Part shown: positions 1 to 8,929 of the stretch, in pieces
Position numbering within the stretch: position 1 is the stretch's first letter
Layout of the letters: every line of letters begins with the position of its first letter
Assembly (NCBI GenBank): GCA_964562425.1
Contig: CAZLTJ010000011.1
Location: 1 to 38,938 of the forward strand
DNA: 38,938 nucleotides
Source: JAUWMV01 sp964562425
GTDB lineage: Bacteria > UBP14 > UBA6098 > B30-G16
Reading direction: 5' to 3'
The notes under the pieces: generated by a model
Databases searched by the model: none
What the model was told of the DNA's origin: nothing
Seen by the model: only the letters and a program-made list of their open reading frames with translations
Program-made: the position numbers and the translations under genes

Positions 1-182
1 ACGGCGATTCTGTTATAGTCGAGACGCCAATAGGTAAAGCTGAATTTACGGTGTTAATTGAGGAGGATCAATTCCCTGATGTTATACTCATTCCAGCCTT
101 TTTACCTCAGGGGAGGCAGTTGCTTGGTTGGGACGATGAGTTGGGATTTATACCAACAATAGCAGAAATTAAAAAAGTGTAG
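1..182 (+). CDS. Molybdopterin oxidoreductase, C-terminal end only (formate dehydrogenase-like candidate)
   Basis: The reading frame is open from the window edge (first full codon at base 3) to TAG at 180-182, giving about 59 residues. It reads GDSVIVETPIGKAEF, then DVILIPAF and a short tail. This is the look of the C-terminal molydopterin dinucleotide-binding beta-barrel of the DMSO-reductase superfamily, where 'GD.V.v.t..G' is typical. The active site lies outside the window, so the substrate cannot be read. The next gene, 15 bases on, is a HycB-like four-cluster ferredoxin, and a group 4 hydrogenase follows. Formate dehydrogenase H-type catalysis is therefore the leading inference. Other molybdenum or tungsten oxidoreductases remain possible. 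Confidence 0.7.
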   Translation, partial: GDSVIVETPIGKAEFTVLIEEDQFPDVILIPAFLPQGRQLLGWDDELGFIPTIAEIKKV

Positions 183-197
183 GAGTTAGCGAAGAAT

Positions 198-704
198 ATG
201 CCCGAACAGCTTGAAAATAGTGTGCAACAACAAGAGAAACGCATTGTTCTCGATATAGACCGATGCATTGGATGTCGAAGTTGTGAGACTGCTTGTTTTT
301 TCTCTCACAACGGTCAACAGAATTTAATTCATGCACAGGCGTCATTGACTGTTTCTTTCCCATATCATTGCCGGCAGTGCGATGAACCGGTGTGTTTAGA
401 AGCCTGTACAAGAGATGCCATTGAGAAATTAGAAAATGGAGTGGTTGTTAGATATAAATTCCGTTGTATAGGATGTGGAAGCTGTGCATTAGCATGTCCT
501 TTTGCAGCAATAAATGAGGACTTGGTTCATAGGGTTGTAAGTAAGTGTGATCTGTGCTATACGAGACTTGATGCGGGTCAGGAACCGGCGTGTGTTGCTA
601 CCTGTACATCTGGCGCTCTTAAGTATATCTCTGTTTTGGAAAATATAAGAGATAAAAAATGGGGTACGAGGATTGTAGCGAAACCCGGTGTTCATAGGAT
701 TTGA
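198..704 (+). CDS. Four-[4Fe-4S] electron-transfer subunit, HycB/HydN-like
   Basis: This 168-residue soluble protein has four cysteine groups in the DMSO-reductase iron-sulfur subunit pattern: CIGCRSCETAC (about residue 23), CRQCDEPVCLEAC (58), CIGCGSCALACP (90) and CDLC followed by CVATC (116-136). Each can hold a [4Fe-4S] cluster. Proteins of this family carry electrons from a molybdopterin catalytic subunit to a membrane module, as HycB does between FdhF and hydrogenase 3. The start follows AGGAG at 181-185. It sits 15 bases after the molybdopterin subunit and just before the hydrogenase membrane subunit, so it is the expected wire between them. The family is clear; the exact partner is inferred from position. 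Confidence 0.85.
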   Translation: MPEQLENSVQQQEKRIVLDIDRCIGCRSCETACFFSHNGQQNLIHAQASLTVSFPYHCRQCDEPVCLEACTRDAIEKLENGVVVRYKFRCIGCGSCALACPFAAINEDLVHRVVSKCDLCYTRLDAGQEPACVATCTSGALKYISVLENIRDKKWGTRIVAKPGVHRI

Positions 705-717
705 TATTGGAGGAAGA

Positions 718-1638
718 ATGTCGATCTTCTATTATCTCATATTTCCTGGATTCCTTTTTATATCCATTGTAGGATTATTAACTGCATGGTTCGATAGGAA
801 AATTACTGCAAGAATTCAATGGCGAAAAGGACCTCCTATTCCGCAGAATTTTCGAGATATTTTTAAGCTGATGATTAAAGAAGTAGTAATACCTGATACA
901 GCTAATCCGACGATTTTCCTTTTGGCACCAGCAATAGCTCTTGCCACAGCTATTCTTGCCGCGACGATGCTTGGCGTTGTTAATATGAGTTATGAAGTTT
1001 CATTTATTGGTGATTTTATCGTATTCTGGTATATACTCACAATTCCATCTATAATGATAATTTTAGGAGCTTCCGCATCCGGTAATCCAATGTCCTCAGT
1101 TGGTGCTTCAAGAGAAATCAACCAGTTATTTGCATATGAATTACCTCTTATCATTGCAATTTCTACGGTTCTTTTTAAAGTTGGTTCTATTGGATTTGGT
1201 GATATTCTTGGATATCAGGCGATAAATGGACCATTTCTATATTCAATTTCCGGGGTTATTTCATTTATTGTTGTCCTTTTATGCATTCAGGCGAAATTAG
1301 GGCTTGTTCCTTTTGATGCTCCTGAAGCTGAGACAGAACTTGGAGCTGGAATATTCATGGAGTATTCTGGTGTTGCGTTGGGTGCATTTAAACTAACTAA
1401 GGCAATTTTGCTGTATACAACACCAATTTTTCTTATTACAATTTTCTGGGGTGGAGTAAAAGTTAGCGGATTAGGAATTTTGTGGGTTATTCTCAAATAT
1501 ATTCTCATTGTATTATTGCTGACGTTAATCCGAAATACAAATCCCCGTCTTAGAATTGATCAATCTATCCGGTTTTTCTGGGGAACAATGACAATGTTAT
1601 CGATTATAGCATTTATACTTACGATGTTTGGATTATAA
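718..1638 (+). CDS. mbhM: Membrane-anchor subunit of group 4 hydrogenase (NuoH/HycD/MbhM-like)
   Basis: This 306-residue hydrophobic protein with about eight membrane spans belongs to the NuoH/HycD/EchB family. Family marks include the loop WRKGPPIPQNFRD after the first span and the acidic loop FDAPEAETELGAG around residue 205. In complex I and its relatives, this subunit anchors the hydrogenase arm and forms the start of the ion path. I prefer the start at 718 (MSIFYYL), because GGAGG at 709-713 sits just before it. The upstream in-frame ATG at 688 would overlap the ferredoxin gene and has no better ribosome site. It is the first hydrogenase gene here, whereas in Pyrococcus mbh the M gene follows J, K and L. 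Confidence 0.88.
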   Translation: MSIFYYLIFPGFLFISIVGLLTAWFDRKITARIQWRKGPPIPQNFRDIFKLMIKEVVIPDTANPTIFLLAPAIALATAILAATMLGVVNMSYEVSFIGDFIVFWYILTIPSIMIILGASASGNPMSSVGASREINQLFAYELPLIIAISTVLFKVGSIGFGDILGYQAINGPFLYSISGVISFIVVLLCIQAKLGLVPFDAPEAETELGAGIFMEYSGVALGAFKLTKAILLYTTPIFLITIFWGGVKVSGLGILWVILKYILIVLLLTLIRNTNPRLRIDQSIRFFWGTMTMLSIIAFILTMFGL

Positions 1639-1659
1639 GATACTTTAAGGAGAAAGAAT

Positions 1660-2115
1660 ATGCCTCTTGGATTAAATTCACTTAAAAAGTCAATATGGGT
1701 TTATCATATGGCATGCTCACCATGCAATAATTGTGATATTGAAATACTTGATTTACTAACGCCAAGATTTGACGTTGAAAGATTCGGAGTCGTACTTGTC
1801 GGTAGTGTACGACATGCAGATGCATTGCTTTGTACAGGTATGGTTAATAGGCAGGTAAAGCCTAGACTCCAGGAAACATATCTTCAAGCTTCTAAACCAT
1901 GTATTGTCTTTGCCATTGGATCTTGCGCAATTAATGGGAATATTTTCCGTAGAAGTTATAATATGGCTGGACCTGTTGATCGAGCTATAAAGGAAGTAGA
2001 TCCTAATGCAATTATTGTTTATGTACCGGGATGTCCTCCCAAACCTGAAGCAATGATTTCTAGTGTTGTAAAAGCAATAGGATTTTTGGACACTCTTAAA
2101 GCGAAAGCAAAATAA
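1660..2115 (+). CDS. mbhJ: Small subunit of group 4 [NiFe]-hydrogenase (NuoB/HycG/MbhJ-like)
   Basis: This 151-residue protein is of the NuoB/MbhJ type. The four ligands of the proximal [4Fe-4S] cluster are visible: the pair in ACSPCNNCDIE, the Cys in GSCAINGN, and the Cys in PGCPPKPE. It lacks the long C-terminal extension of group 1-3 small subunits, as expected for group 4. It would take electrons from the ferredoxin subunits and pass them to the nickel-iron site of the large subunit. A purine-rich site (AAGGAG) lies upstream, and the next gene starts 10 bases after its stop. Confidence is high for family; the complex assignment comes from the surrounding genes. Confidence 0.9.
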   Translation: MPLGLNSLKKSIWVYHMACSPCNNCDIEILDLLTPRFDVERFGVVLVGSVRHADALLCTGMVNRQVKPRLQETYLQASKPCIVFAIGSCAINGNIFRRSYNMAGPVDRAIKEVDPNAIIVYVPGCPPKPEAMISSVVKAIGFLDTLKAKAK

Positions 2116-2125
2116 GGGGAACTTA

Positions 2126-2632
2126 ATGTTTGATAAGCCAATAATAGATGTTCTAAAAGAAAAATTAGGGGATAAGATAAAAGACATTTCCCAACCGCGA
2201 GAGAGACGTATTTACTTGTTTGTTGATGGGAAAGATATACAGGATGCTGCACGAATTATTTTTTTTGATATGAAGAGCAGATTATGTACTGCAACAGCAA
2301 TCGATACACGATTAGGAGTTGAAATTATATATCATTTTTTCATCGATGAGGATGGAATGATGATTAATCTTAAAACTGTAGCTCCGAGACCTGACCTTAT
2401 AATTAAATCAGTTGCTGCAGTATTTGTTGCTGCTGAATGGATAGAAAGGGAAATGGCAGAACTATTCGGTGTAACGTTTGAGGGTCATCCAGATCCGCGG
2501 AGATTGCTTTTAGCGGATGATTTTCCTAAATGTATTTATCCTTATAGGAATGATTATCCTCAAAGTAGGATTGAGGGATTCGACGCTTTTCCTATTGAAT
2601 CACCAGACAAGGATAACACAAATGATCTGTAA
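2126..2632 (+). CDS. mbhK: NuoC-like 30-kDa subunit of group 4 hydrogenase (MbhK-like)
   Basis: This 168-residue protein carries the complex I 30-kDa subunit signature IEREMAELFGVTFEGHPDPR followed by RLLL, at about residues 110-135. It then has the usual 'P.R.DYP' type tail (YPYRNDYP). In group 4 hydrogenases this domain is either separate, as here and in Mbh, or fused to the large subunit, as in HycE. It packs on the large subunit and has no cofactor. AGGGGAAC lies ahead of the ATG. A 120-base gap separates it from the large-subunit gene; I see no gene in that gap. It is probably one transcript with its neighbours. Confidence 0.88.
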   Translation: MFDKPIIDVLKEKLGDKIKDISQPRERRIYLFVDGKDIQDAARIIFFDMKSRLCTATAIDTRLGVEIIYHFFIDEDGMMINLKTVAPRPDLIIKSVAAVFVAAEWIEREMAELFGVTFEGHPDPRRLLLADDFPKCIYPYRNDYPQSRIEGFDAFPIESPDKDNTNDL

Positions 2633-2752
2633 TTTTACGATTGGATTTGAAACAAGTGAACTTTTGATATATTGAGTAATATTTCTATTTATGTAATTTA
2701 AAATACAATTAGCATTGTGCTTGGAGAAAGAAAATAATAAGGAGTTGTTACT

Positions 2753-3967
2753 ATGAAGGAGACAATTATACCAATTGGACCTTTCCATCCGCTGCTTGAG
2801 GAGCCGGAACTTTTTACATTAAGAGTTGAAGGTGAAACTGTAATTGATGTGGATGTTAAAATTGGCTGGAATCATAGGGGAATAGAAAAATTAGCACAGG
2901 GACTCACATGGGATCAAGTTCTGTATTTGGTAGAAAGAATTTGCGGAATTTGCTCTACTAGCCATCCATATGCTTGTGTATTAGCTATGGAGGAGATATT
3001 AGATATTAAAGCTCCTCTTCGAGCACAATATATTAGGAGTACAGTAGGCGAATTAGAGAGAATTCACAGCCATTTGCTATGGTTAGGCTTGGCAGGACAC
3101 TTTATTGGTTATAATACTGTTTTTATGTGGGCATGGAAATATAGGGAGCTTATTCTGGATTCATTGGAACATCTTACTGGGAATAGAAATCATTATGCTA
3201 TGTTTAAAGCAGGTGGTGTCAGACGGGATTTCTCTCAGAAAGCAATGGATTTCACTATGAAAAGTATCGATGATGTCGAAAAGGCTTTGAAAATGTTTCT
3301 TGGTGTTGTTTCTGATGATCCTGTTTTAAAAAAGCGGCTTGTAGGTGTTGGAATTCTAACTTACGAAGACGCAATACTATATTCTGCCACAGGACCAACT
3401 TCCAGACCTTCTGGTGTTGACCATGATGTTAGACGTGATGACCCATTCGATGCATATGACAAGGTCGATTGGGATGTTATTGTGCTTAAGGAAGGTGATG
3501 TTTTTGCTAAGGCTGCCTGTAGAATTCTCGAATGTATAGAATCGGTAAAAATTATTAGGCAATGCATAGAAAACATGCCCGAAGGTGAAATTGATGCAGG
3601 AGTAACAGATATTCCACCGGGTGAGGGATGCGGTCATTACGAAGCACCTAGAGGAGAGGTTTTTCATTATATGAGATCTGATGGAACGGGATATCCTATT
3701 CGTCACAAGATTCGTGCTCCTACTTTTAATAATTTGCCTACATTCAAGGCTACATGTCCTGGAGCACATATCGCTGATGTTGCGTTGATAACCGCTTCTA
3801 TCGATCCATGTTATTGCTGTACAGAAAGAGTTGGCATTGTGGATAATACCGATAAGAAATCTGTTTTAACTCAGGATGATCTAACAAAGCTTTCAGTTGA
3901 TAGAACATTAGCGATTAGAAAGGATCTGGGTAAATTAACTTGGGATCCATATTCTAAACTGATTTGA
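2753..3967 (+). CDS. mbhL: [NiFe]-hydrogenase large subunit, group 4 (NuoD/HycE/MbhL-like), nickel ligands intact
   Basis: This is the 404-residue catalytic subunit. Both nickel-iron ligand pairs are present: ERICGICSTSH (Cys64 and Cys67) and DPCYCCTER (Cys353 and Cys356). This separates it from NuoD of complex I, which has lost these cysteines, and supports true hydrogen chemistry. The 'HRGIEK' motif typical of the NuoD/HycE family is at about residue 41. About 45 residues follow the second motif, longer than a minimal end, and could include a peptide removed on maturation. No hyp maturation gene or maturation protease lies in the window. An AAGGAG ribosome site precedes the ATG. It is followed by a 136-base gap before the NuoL-like gene. 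Confidence 0.93.
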   Translation: MKETIIPIGPFHPLLEEPELFTLRVEGETVIDVDVKIGWNHRGIEKLAQGLTWDQVLYLVERICGICSTSHPYACVLAMEEILDIKAPLRAQYIRSTVGELERIHSHLLWLGLAGHFIGYNTVFMWAWKYRELILDSLEHLTGNRNHYAMFKAGGVRRDFSQKAMDFTMKSIDDVEKALKMFLGVVSDDPVLKKRLVGVGILTYEDAILYSATGPTSRPSGVDHDVRRDDPFDAYDKVDWDVIVLKEGDVFAKAACRILECIESVKIIRQCIENMPEGEIDAGVTDIPPGEGCGHYEAPRGEVFHYMRSDGTGYPIRHKIRAPTFNNLPTFKATCPGAHIADVALITASIDPCYCCTERVGIVDNTDKKSVLTQDDLTKLSVDRTLAIRKDLGKLTWDPYSKLI

Positions 3968-4103
3968 GGAATTGGAATTAGAATTAGGGGTAGTTTGAAA
4001 GAATTAGACGTTTATATTGCAAGGGATTATAAGAAATTCTTTATCACTGTTGATTATATAGATATTTAATAGTAAGCGAAAAATTAGATAGAGGAACCAG
4101 AAT

Positions 4104-5996
4104 ATGGAAAGGTTGCTTTTACAATCGATTTGGATACCTGCTGTTGGAGGAATAATCTGTCTTATACTTGTGAGAGTAAGAGGGGCAATCGCTGAAACAT
4201 TTTTGGATACTATAAGGAAAATTATTTCTCTTGTTGTGACTGTTTATTCTCTGTACTTAGGAATTATTCTTTTCCGAAATCCGGATATTGTAGTTAATCT
4301 TGGTATTCTGGATCTTGGATCCTTATCGACAAAAATATTACTTATTGCTAAACCTTTTAGCGGTTTAATGTTAATTTTTGCAGGTCTTTTTGCTTTGATG
4401 AATATTATCTTTTCGTGGCCATTTCGAGCAAAAAATACCCATAATAATTGGTACTACGGATTATCTCTTTTGACTCTCTCTGCAGCCAATGCGGTTTTTC
4501 TAGCAGCTGATCTTTTCACTCTTACTGTAGCTTGGGAACTCTCTACATTGTTTCTTTTTGGTTTAATTGCTCTTGGTGATAATAAAGATACACAATTAGC
4601 TGCCGGTAAAACTTTTGTTATTTTGGGTCTTAGTGAAGCAGTCATGTTAATTTCTGTGCTTTATATTTGGGTATATAATGGAACATTGGTGATGAGTAGT
4701 ATTTATATACCTGTTAATTCAACGCTTTCTACGTTTCTCTATTTTTCATTTGCTGCTGCAGCCATTGCTAAAGCTGGAGCTTTACCTTTACATTCATGGA
4801 TACCTACATGTGCAAAAGGTGCACCAACGTCTATAATGGCGTATTTGCCAGCTTCTTTGGATAAACTTCTGGGAATTTTCTTATTCTATATAATTACTTG
4901 GCAACTTTTTGGTATTACTGCTGGAATTAAGCTTACATTTATGATAATAGGTGCTGCGACTATTATAATTGCTGTGGCAATGGCAATGCTCCAACATAAT
5001 CTTAAAGTTCTTCTTTCATATCATGCAATTAGTCAGGTTGGATATATGATTTTAGGTATTGCTACAGGTCATCCAATAGGTATTATAGGTGGTTTGTTTC
5101 ACATGTTGAATCATGCTGTATATAAATCTTCTCTATTCTTAGCTGCTGGGGCTGTCGAGAAATCTACAGGGATAACCGAACTCGATAAATTAGGTGGACT
5201 CGGCAAGAAGATGCCTGTTTTGTTCTTTGCAAATATAGTTGCAGCTTTTGCAATTTCTGGTGTTCCACCTTTTAACGGATTCGTTTCAAAATGGATGGTA
5301 TATCAAGCTTGTGTAGAAATCAATCAACCGATATTTTTCATAATAGCAATTTTCGGAAGTGTGTTGACCTTAGCATCGTTTATTAAGCTTATACATTCTG
5401 TTTATATGGGACCTACACCTGATAATTTAAGAAATGTAAAAACTCCCGGCTTTGGATTGACTTTTCCACCACTTTTTCTCTCGATAATTTGCATTATTTT
5501 TGGTTTAGCACCAGGACTTCCTGTTAGTAGAATTGCTCAAGTTACCGGTCTTACTATAAGTGGTACTGTAAATACATTTTGGATTTCTTTTAAGGGCTCT
5601 CTATGGCAACCAATGATAGCTTTTGGATTTATTATTCTTGGGATTATTATCGCCTATATATATTATGCTGCTGGTAAGGCACTAAAAGCAAGACGAGATA
5701 GGTCGTTTATTGGTGGCATAAAACCTGGAACTCTGGCTGGGTATCACAAGTTTACAAATGAAGCAATTCGTGTTCCGGGAACTGGATTTTATGAAAATAT
5801 TAAGGAACTTCCAGTATTGAAAACTATTTTACCTGATGCGGAAAAAGGAGCTTTCGATCCGTACTCGTATATTAATAAAATAGGTTATTTCATACTAGTT
5901 AAGCCTTTGAAGCTTTTGCATAATGGAATTCTTTCTGCATATCTTTCATGGGCAATATTAGGCTTAGTAATAATTCTTATTGTGCTTGTAAAATGA
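4104..5996 (+). CDS. Proton/sodium-translocating NuoL/MrpA/HyfB-like subunit
   Basis: This 630-residue protein has many membrane spans and belongs to the antiporter-like family (ND5/NuoL/MrpA/HycC). Marks of the ion path are the conserved Glu in the span DLFTLTVAWELSTLFLFG and the Lys-bearing stretches AKAGALPLHSWIP and ASLDKLLG. FHMLNHAVYKSSLFLAAG is the usual broken-helix segment. It ends with an amphipathic region and a last membrane span, as long NuoL forms do. The next gene supplies the MrpA C-terminal modules, so this gene plus the next may equal a split MrpA. Alternatively it is the hydrogenase's own HycC-like subunit, which would leave MrpD as the second pump. The ribosome site GAGGA precedes the start. 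Confidence 0.87.
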   Translation: MERLLLQSIWIPAVGGIICLILVRVRGAIAETFLDTIRKIISLVVTVYSLYLGIILFRNPDIVVNLGILDLGSLSTKILLIAKPFSGLMLIFAGLFALMNIIFSWPFRAKNTHNNWYYGLSLLTLSAANAVFLAADLFTLTVAWELSTLFLFGLIALGDNKDTQLAAGKTFVILGLSEAVMLISVLYIWVYNGTLVMSSIYIPVNSTLSTFLYFSFAAAAIAKAGALPLHSWIPTCAKGAPTSIMAYLPASLDKLLGIFLFYIITWQLFGITAGIKLTFMIIGAATIIIAVAMAMLQHNLKVLLSYHAISQVGYMILGIATGHPIGIIGGLFHMLNHAVYKSSLFLAAGAVEKSTGITELDKLGGLGKKMPVLFFANIVAAFAISGVPPFNGFVSKWMVYQACVEINQPIFFIIAIFGSVLTLASFIKLIHSVYMGPTPDNLRNVKTPGFGLTFPPLFLSIICIIFGLAPGLPVSRIAQVTGLTISGTVNTFWISFKGSLWQPMIAFGFIILGIIIAYIYYAAGKALKARRDRSFIGGIKPGTLAGYHKFTNEAIRVPGTGFYENIKELPVLKTILPDAEKGAFDPYSYINKIGYFILVKPLKLLHNGILSAYLSWAILGLVIILIVLVK

Positions 5997-6019
5997 TTCC
6001 TTTCAAGGAGGATCAATAG

Positions 6020-6571
6020 ATGCTTGAAATAATTTTAATATTCATAATAGTTGGAACAGTTATTGCTATCGAAACCAAAAATATGCTTACTTCAGTTATT
6101 GCTGTGGGAGCAGTAGGATTTGGGGTTAGCTTAATGTTTCTTTTCCTTCAAGCTCCAGATATTGCCATAACACAGATTATTGTCGAGGTTTTAAGTTTGA
6201 TTATTTTGATAAGAACAACTACTTACGCGGACAACGAAGCAATTGAAAAGCGATTGGACACATTCGCGAACATGACCGGATTGATATTTTTGGGGTTGTT
6301 TCTTGCTTTCTGTTATTGGTCTTTTTCCGATCTAACCTCCTTTGGGCAACCCCTTATGAATGTTAGTCAATATTACTTATCTGCTGGATTAAAAGATACG
6401 GGTGCTGCTAATATAGTTACCTCTGTTATTCTTGATTATAGAGCATACGATACTCTTGGCGAAGCTATTGTTATTTTTACATCGATTTTAGGAGCTTTTG
6501 TTTTGCTTAGAACCAAGGGTAAGAAGAAAACAGAAGAAAAAGACATTGAGAAAGGCGGGATCCCTGAATGA
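6020..6571 (+). CDS. MbhD-MbhE fusion (MrpA C-terminal modules, DUF4040 type)
   Basis: This is a 183-residue membrane protein. The first half holds the DUF4040/MbhD signature, with LQAPDIAITQIIVEVLSLII at about residues 48-67. The second half holds the MbhE-type motif ANIVTSVILDYRAYDTLGEA at about 130-149, followed by a last span. In Pyrococcus Mbh these are two genes; in Mrp antiporters both are the C-terminal part of MrpA. Here they are one separate protein, an intermediate arrangement. They contribute to the lateral Na+/H+ channel of the Mrp module. AAGGAGG precedes the start, and the next gene begins 15 bases after the stop. Confidence 0.85.
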   Translation: MLEIILIFIIVGTVIAIETKNMLTSVIAVGAVGFGVSLMFLFLQAPDIAITQIIVEVLSLIILIRTTTYADNEAIEKRLDTFANMTGLIFLGLFLAFCYWSFSDLTSFGQPLMNVSQYYLSAGLKDTGAANIVTSVILDYRAYDTLGEAIVIFTSILGAFVLLRTKGKKKTEEKDIEKGGIPE

Positions 6572-6586
6572 TCTCGGAGGTTTATA

Positions 6587-7066
6587 ATGAAAAAGGAAAA
6601 AATTAAAGAACTAATTGAAGATCCCAACCTTGGGATGACTCTTATTGTTAAAACGGTTGCTCGGATTACAATTGCTTTAATTCTCCTTTATGGATTTTAC
6701 ATAATAATTTACGGACATCTTACACCAGGCGGTGGTTTTGCTGGTGGTGTAATTCTTGCAATTGCGTATACATTAATGATGCTAGCATTTAGTAGACATA
6801 TTGCTCTTGTTAAACTATCAGATTTCTGGGCGTCAATATGGGACAATATTGGAATGTTAGCGTTTATAGTAATTGGGTTTGTTGGTTTAGGCTTTGGATA
6901 TTTCCTTTTCAATTTCCTTAGTAAAGGAAAGCCTTTCAGTTTGATTTCTGCTGGAATAATCCCTCTGCTAAACCTTTCCATTGGAATTAAAATTGGTGCT
7001 GCATTATATGCGATATTTATTGGATTATCTATATACGGAAGACTGGTATTAGAAGAGGAGGAATAA
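6587..7066 (+). CDS. mrpB: Na+/H+ antiporter subunit MrpB/MnhB (MbhF-like)
   Basis: This 159-residue protein has four membrane spans. The signature GHLTPGGGFAGGVILA at about residues 44-59 is diagnostic for MrpB/MnhB and MbhF. A charged cytoplasmic N-terminus (MKKEKIKELIEDPN) precedes the first span. It forms part of the small-subunit cluster of the Mrp channel. CGGAGG lies just before the ATG. It ends with Glu-rich LEEEE, two bases before the mrpC start, so translation is probably coupled. Confidence 0.92.
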   Translation: MKKEKIKELIEDPNLGMTLIVKTVARITIALILLYGFYIIIYGHLTPGGGFAGGVILAIAYTLMMLAFSRHIALVKLSDFWASIWDNIGMLAFIVIGFVGLGFGYFLFNFLSKGKPFSLISAGIIPLLNLSIGIKIGAALYAIFIGLSIYGRLVLEEEE

Positions 7067-7067
7067 A

Positions 7068-7418
7068 ATGCTTTTATACATACTTAACATGTTAGTATTT
7101 GGGTTAGGGTTATACTGTCTAATAGCCAAACGTCACATAATAAAGAAGATAATTGGAATGGTTATAATTGAATATTCTGTAAATCTATTTTTAATTTTAG
7201 TTGGATATCGTATGAACGGAATTGCACCAATTCTTTCCCCGGGTGAAAACCCAATCGTGTTTTCTCAAGTAGCTGTGGACCCATTACCACAGGCATTAGT
7301 GCTAACAAGTATCGTCATTGGGTTAGGAACTTTGGCACTTATGGCTGCATATTCAATTAAATTGTATGAGAAATATAGAACCTTTGACATGTCTGAAATA
7401 AATCGACTAAAAGGTTAA
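7068..7418 (+). CDS. mrpC: Na+/H+ antiporter subunit MrpC/MnhC (NuoK-like, MbhG-like)
   Basis: This 116-residue protein has three membrane spans and is homologous to NuoK. The segment DPLPQALVLTSIVIGLGTLA at about residues 74-93 is the characteristic MrpC third span, and the first half contains 'IIEYSVNLFLI'. It starts two bases after mrpB inside the run of Glu codons that also acts as the ribosome site (GAAGAGGAGG). The usual length for this family is about 110-125 residues. It acts with MrpD in the ion path. Confidence 0.92.
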   Translation: MLLYILNMLVFGLGLYCLIAKRHIIKKIIGMVIIEYSVNLFLILVGYRMNGIAPILSPGENPIVFSQVAVDPLPQALVLTSIVIGLGTLALMAAYSIKLYEKYRTFDMSEINRLKG

Positions 7419-7440
7419 TGAGGATAAAGGAGAATTATAG

Positions 7441-8925
7441 ATGGGCAATATAGCAATGCCATTGACAGTAGCGATACCGATGCTTTTTGCAGTGTTGATA
7501 CTGATTACTGGAAAGTTTTGGAGAGGTGTGGGTTCCTATCTTGGTCCTTTGGCATCATTCATCACTCTTTACTTATCGTTTGTCCTTCTTAGCACTCAAA
7601 ATACTACTTATATTATGGGTGGATGGATTCCACCAATAGGAATTGTTATGGTTCTTGATGGATTCTCTAAATTAATGTTGATAATTATTAATGTGATTGC
7701 GTTTTTCTCTATAATTTATGCGATTTCCTATATGTCTAAATATACTGCTCAGTTTAAATTCTATGCTTTATTTCTCTTGATGGTTGCTGGTATGAATGGT
7801 GTAGTCCTTAGTGGTGATCTTTTTAATCTGTTTGTTTTCTTGGAAATAGCTTCCCTTGCTAGTTATGCATTAGTAGGATTTGGCGTTGAAAGTGATGAAT
7901 TGGAAGCTGGCTTTAAATATTTGATTTTAGGCTCTGTAGCATCAATTGTAATTCTATTTGCTATAGCTATTGTTTACAACATCACAGGAACAGTTAATAT
8001 GGCAGATGTCGCCAATACTATTGGAAACCCAATGTTGAATAAAGCCACAATTTTTGCTTTGAGTCTATTCATTTTTGGATTTTCTCTTAAAGCAGGTCTT
8101 GTTCCGTTTCATGCGTGGCTTCCAGATGCTCATCCATCTGCACCTGCCCCAGTATCCGCGATGCTTTCCGGAGTCTTGATAAAAGCACTTGGAATTTATG
8201 CACTTATTAGAGTTACTTTTTCTGTAATGGGTGCGCCATCGGAAATTTTAACAATTATAATGTGGCTCGGTGTTGTATCTATGATTGTTGGTACATTACT
8301 TGCTCTCGGACAATATGATATTAAAAGGCTTCTTGCATATTCATCAATAAGTCAAATAGGTTATGTAGCAATGGGTATCGGCTTAGGTACACCTGAAGGT
8401 ATTGCTGCAGGATTATTTCATATGTTTAATCATGCAACTTTTAAAAGTCTATTGTTCCTCGATGCAGGTTCATTTGAGCATTCTACAGGCACTCGAGACT
8501 TACGGCAAATGGGTGGACTAATGAAGAAGCTACCTATTACAAGTCTTAGCACAATTGTTGGAAGCGTTTCAATATCTGGCATGCCACCTTTTAATGGATT
8601 CTGGAGTAAGTTATTGCTGATTATTGCAGCTATTGCTGCAAAACAATATTTGGTTGCGGGAATTGCAATTTTCGTGGCGTTTGGTACATTAGTATATTAT
8701 ATAAAAGTAATGCGATATTCGATTATAGGTCCTTTACCAAAAATATTTAAAAATCTTAAAGAATCACCGTTCTCGATGACTTTTTCTCTTCTAGCTCTAT
8801 CGATTATATGCCTTATATCCGGATTGTTCTATATATTTCTGATGGATTCGCTTTTCTATCCGGCTACTAATGCAATTCTGAAACAGTCAGCCTATATTTC
8901 AATGGTTCTGGGAATAGGAGGTTAA
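7441..8925 (+). CDS. mrpD: Na+/H+ antiporter subunit MrpD/MnhD (MbhH-like)
   Basis: This 494-residue protein has about 14 membrane spans and belongs to the NuoM/NuoN/MrpD family. Ion-path marks are the Glu in LFNLFVFLEIASLASYALVG (about residue 137), the Lys in FSLKAGLVPFHAWLPDAHP and the Lys in SGVLIKALGIY. FHMFNHATFKSLLFLDAG is the broken-helix region. It is the second large pump-type subunit in the cluster, after the one at 4104. AAAGGAG precedes the start. The stop is followed by mrpE four bases later, with AGGAGG overlapping the mrpD end. Confidence 0.93.
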   Translation: MGNIAMPLTVAIPMLFAVLILITGKFWRGVGSYLGPLASFITLYLSFVLLSTQNTTYIMGGWIPPIGIVMVLDGFSKLMLIIINVIAFFSIIYAISYMSKYTAQFKFYALFLLMVAGMNGVVLSGDLFNLFVFLEIASLASYALVGFGVESDELEAGFKYLILGSVASIVILFAIAIVYNITGTVNMADVANTIGNPMLNKATIFALSLFIFGFSLKAGLVPFHAWLPDAHPSAPAPVSAMLSGVLIKALGIYALIRVTFSVMGAPSEILTIIMWLGVVSMIVGTLLALGQYDIKRLLAYSSISQIGYVAMGIGLGTPEGIAAGLFHMFNHATFKSLLFLDAGSFEHSTGTRDLRQMGGLMKKLPITSLSTIVGSVSISGMPPFNGFWSKLLLIIAAIAAKQYLVAGIAIFVAFGTLVYYIKVMRYSIIGPLPKIFKNLKESPFSMTFSLLALSIICLISGLFYIFLMDSLFYPATNAILKQSAYISMVLGIGG

Positions 8926-8929
8926 CAAC

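Noticed and set aside
1756..2187. Long antisense open frame (143 residues) across the small hydrogenase subunit
   Set aside because: It lies wholly opposite well-conserved hydrogenase genes, has no ribosome site and resembles no family; it is a shadow of the coding strand.
3377..3769. Antisense open frame (130 residues) within the large hydrogenase subunit
   Set aside because: Same reason: it is opposite a strongly conserved gene and of biased composition.
3968..4103. Small tandem-like run of GGAATT/AGAATTA units after the large subunit gene
   Set aside because: Only three loose units; too short and common in AT-rich DNA to call a repeat array.
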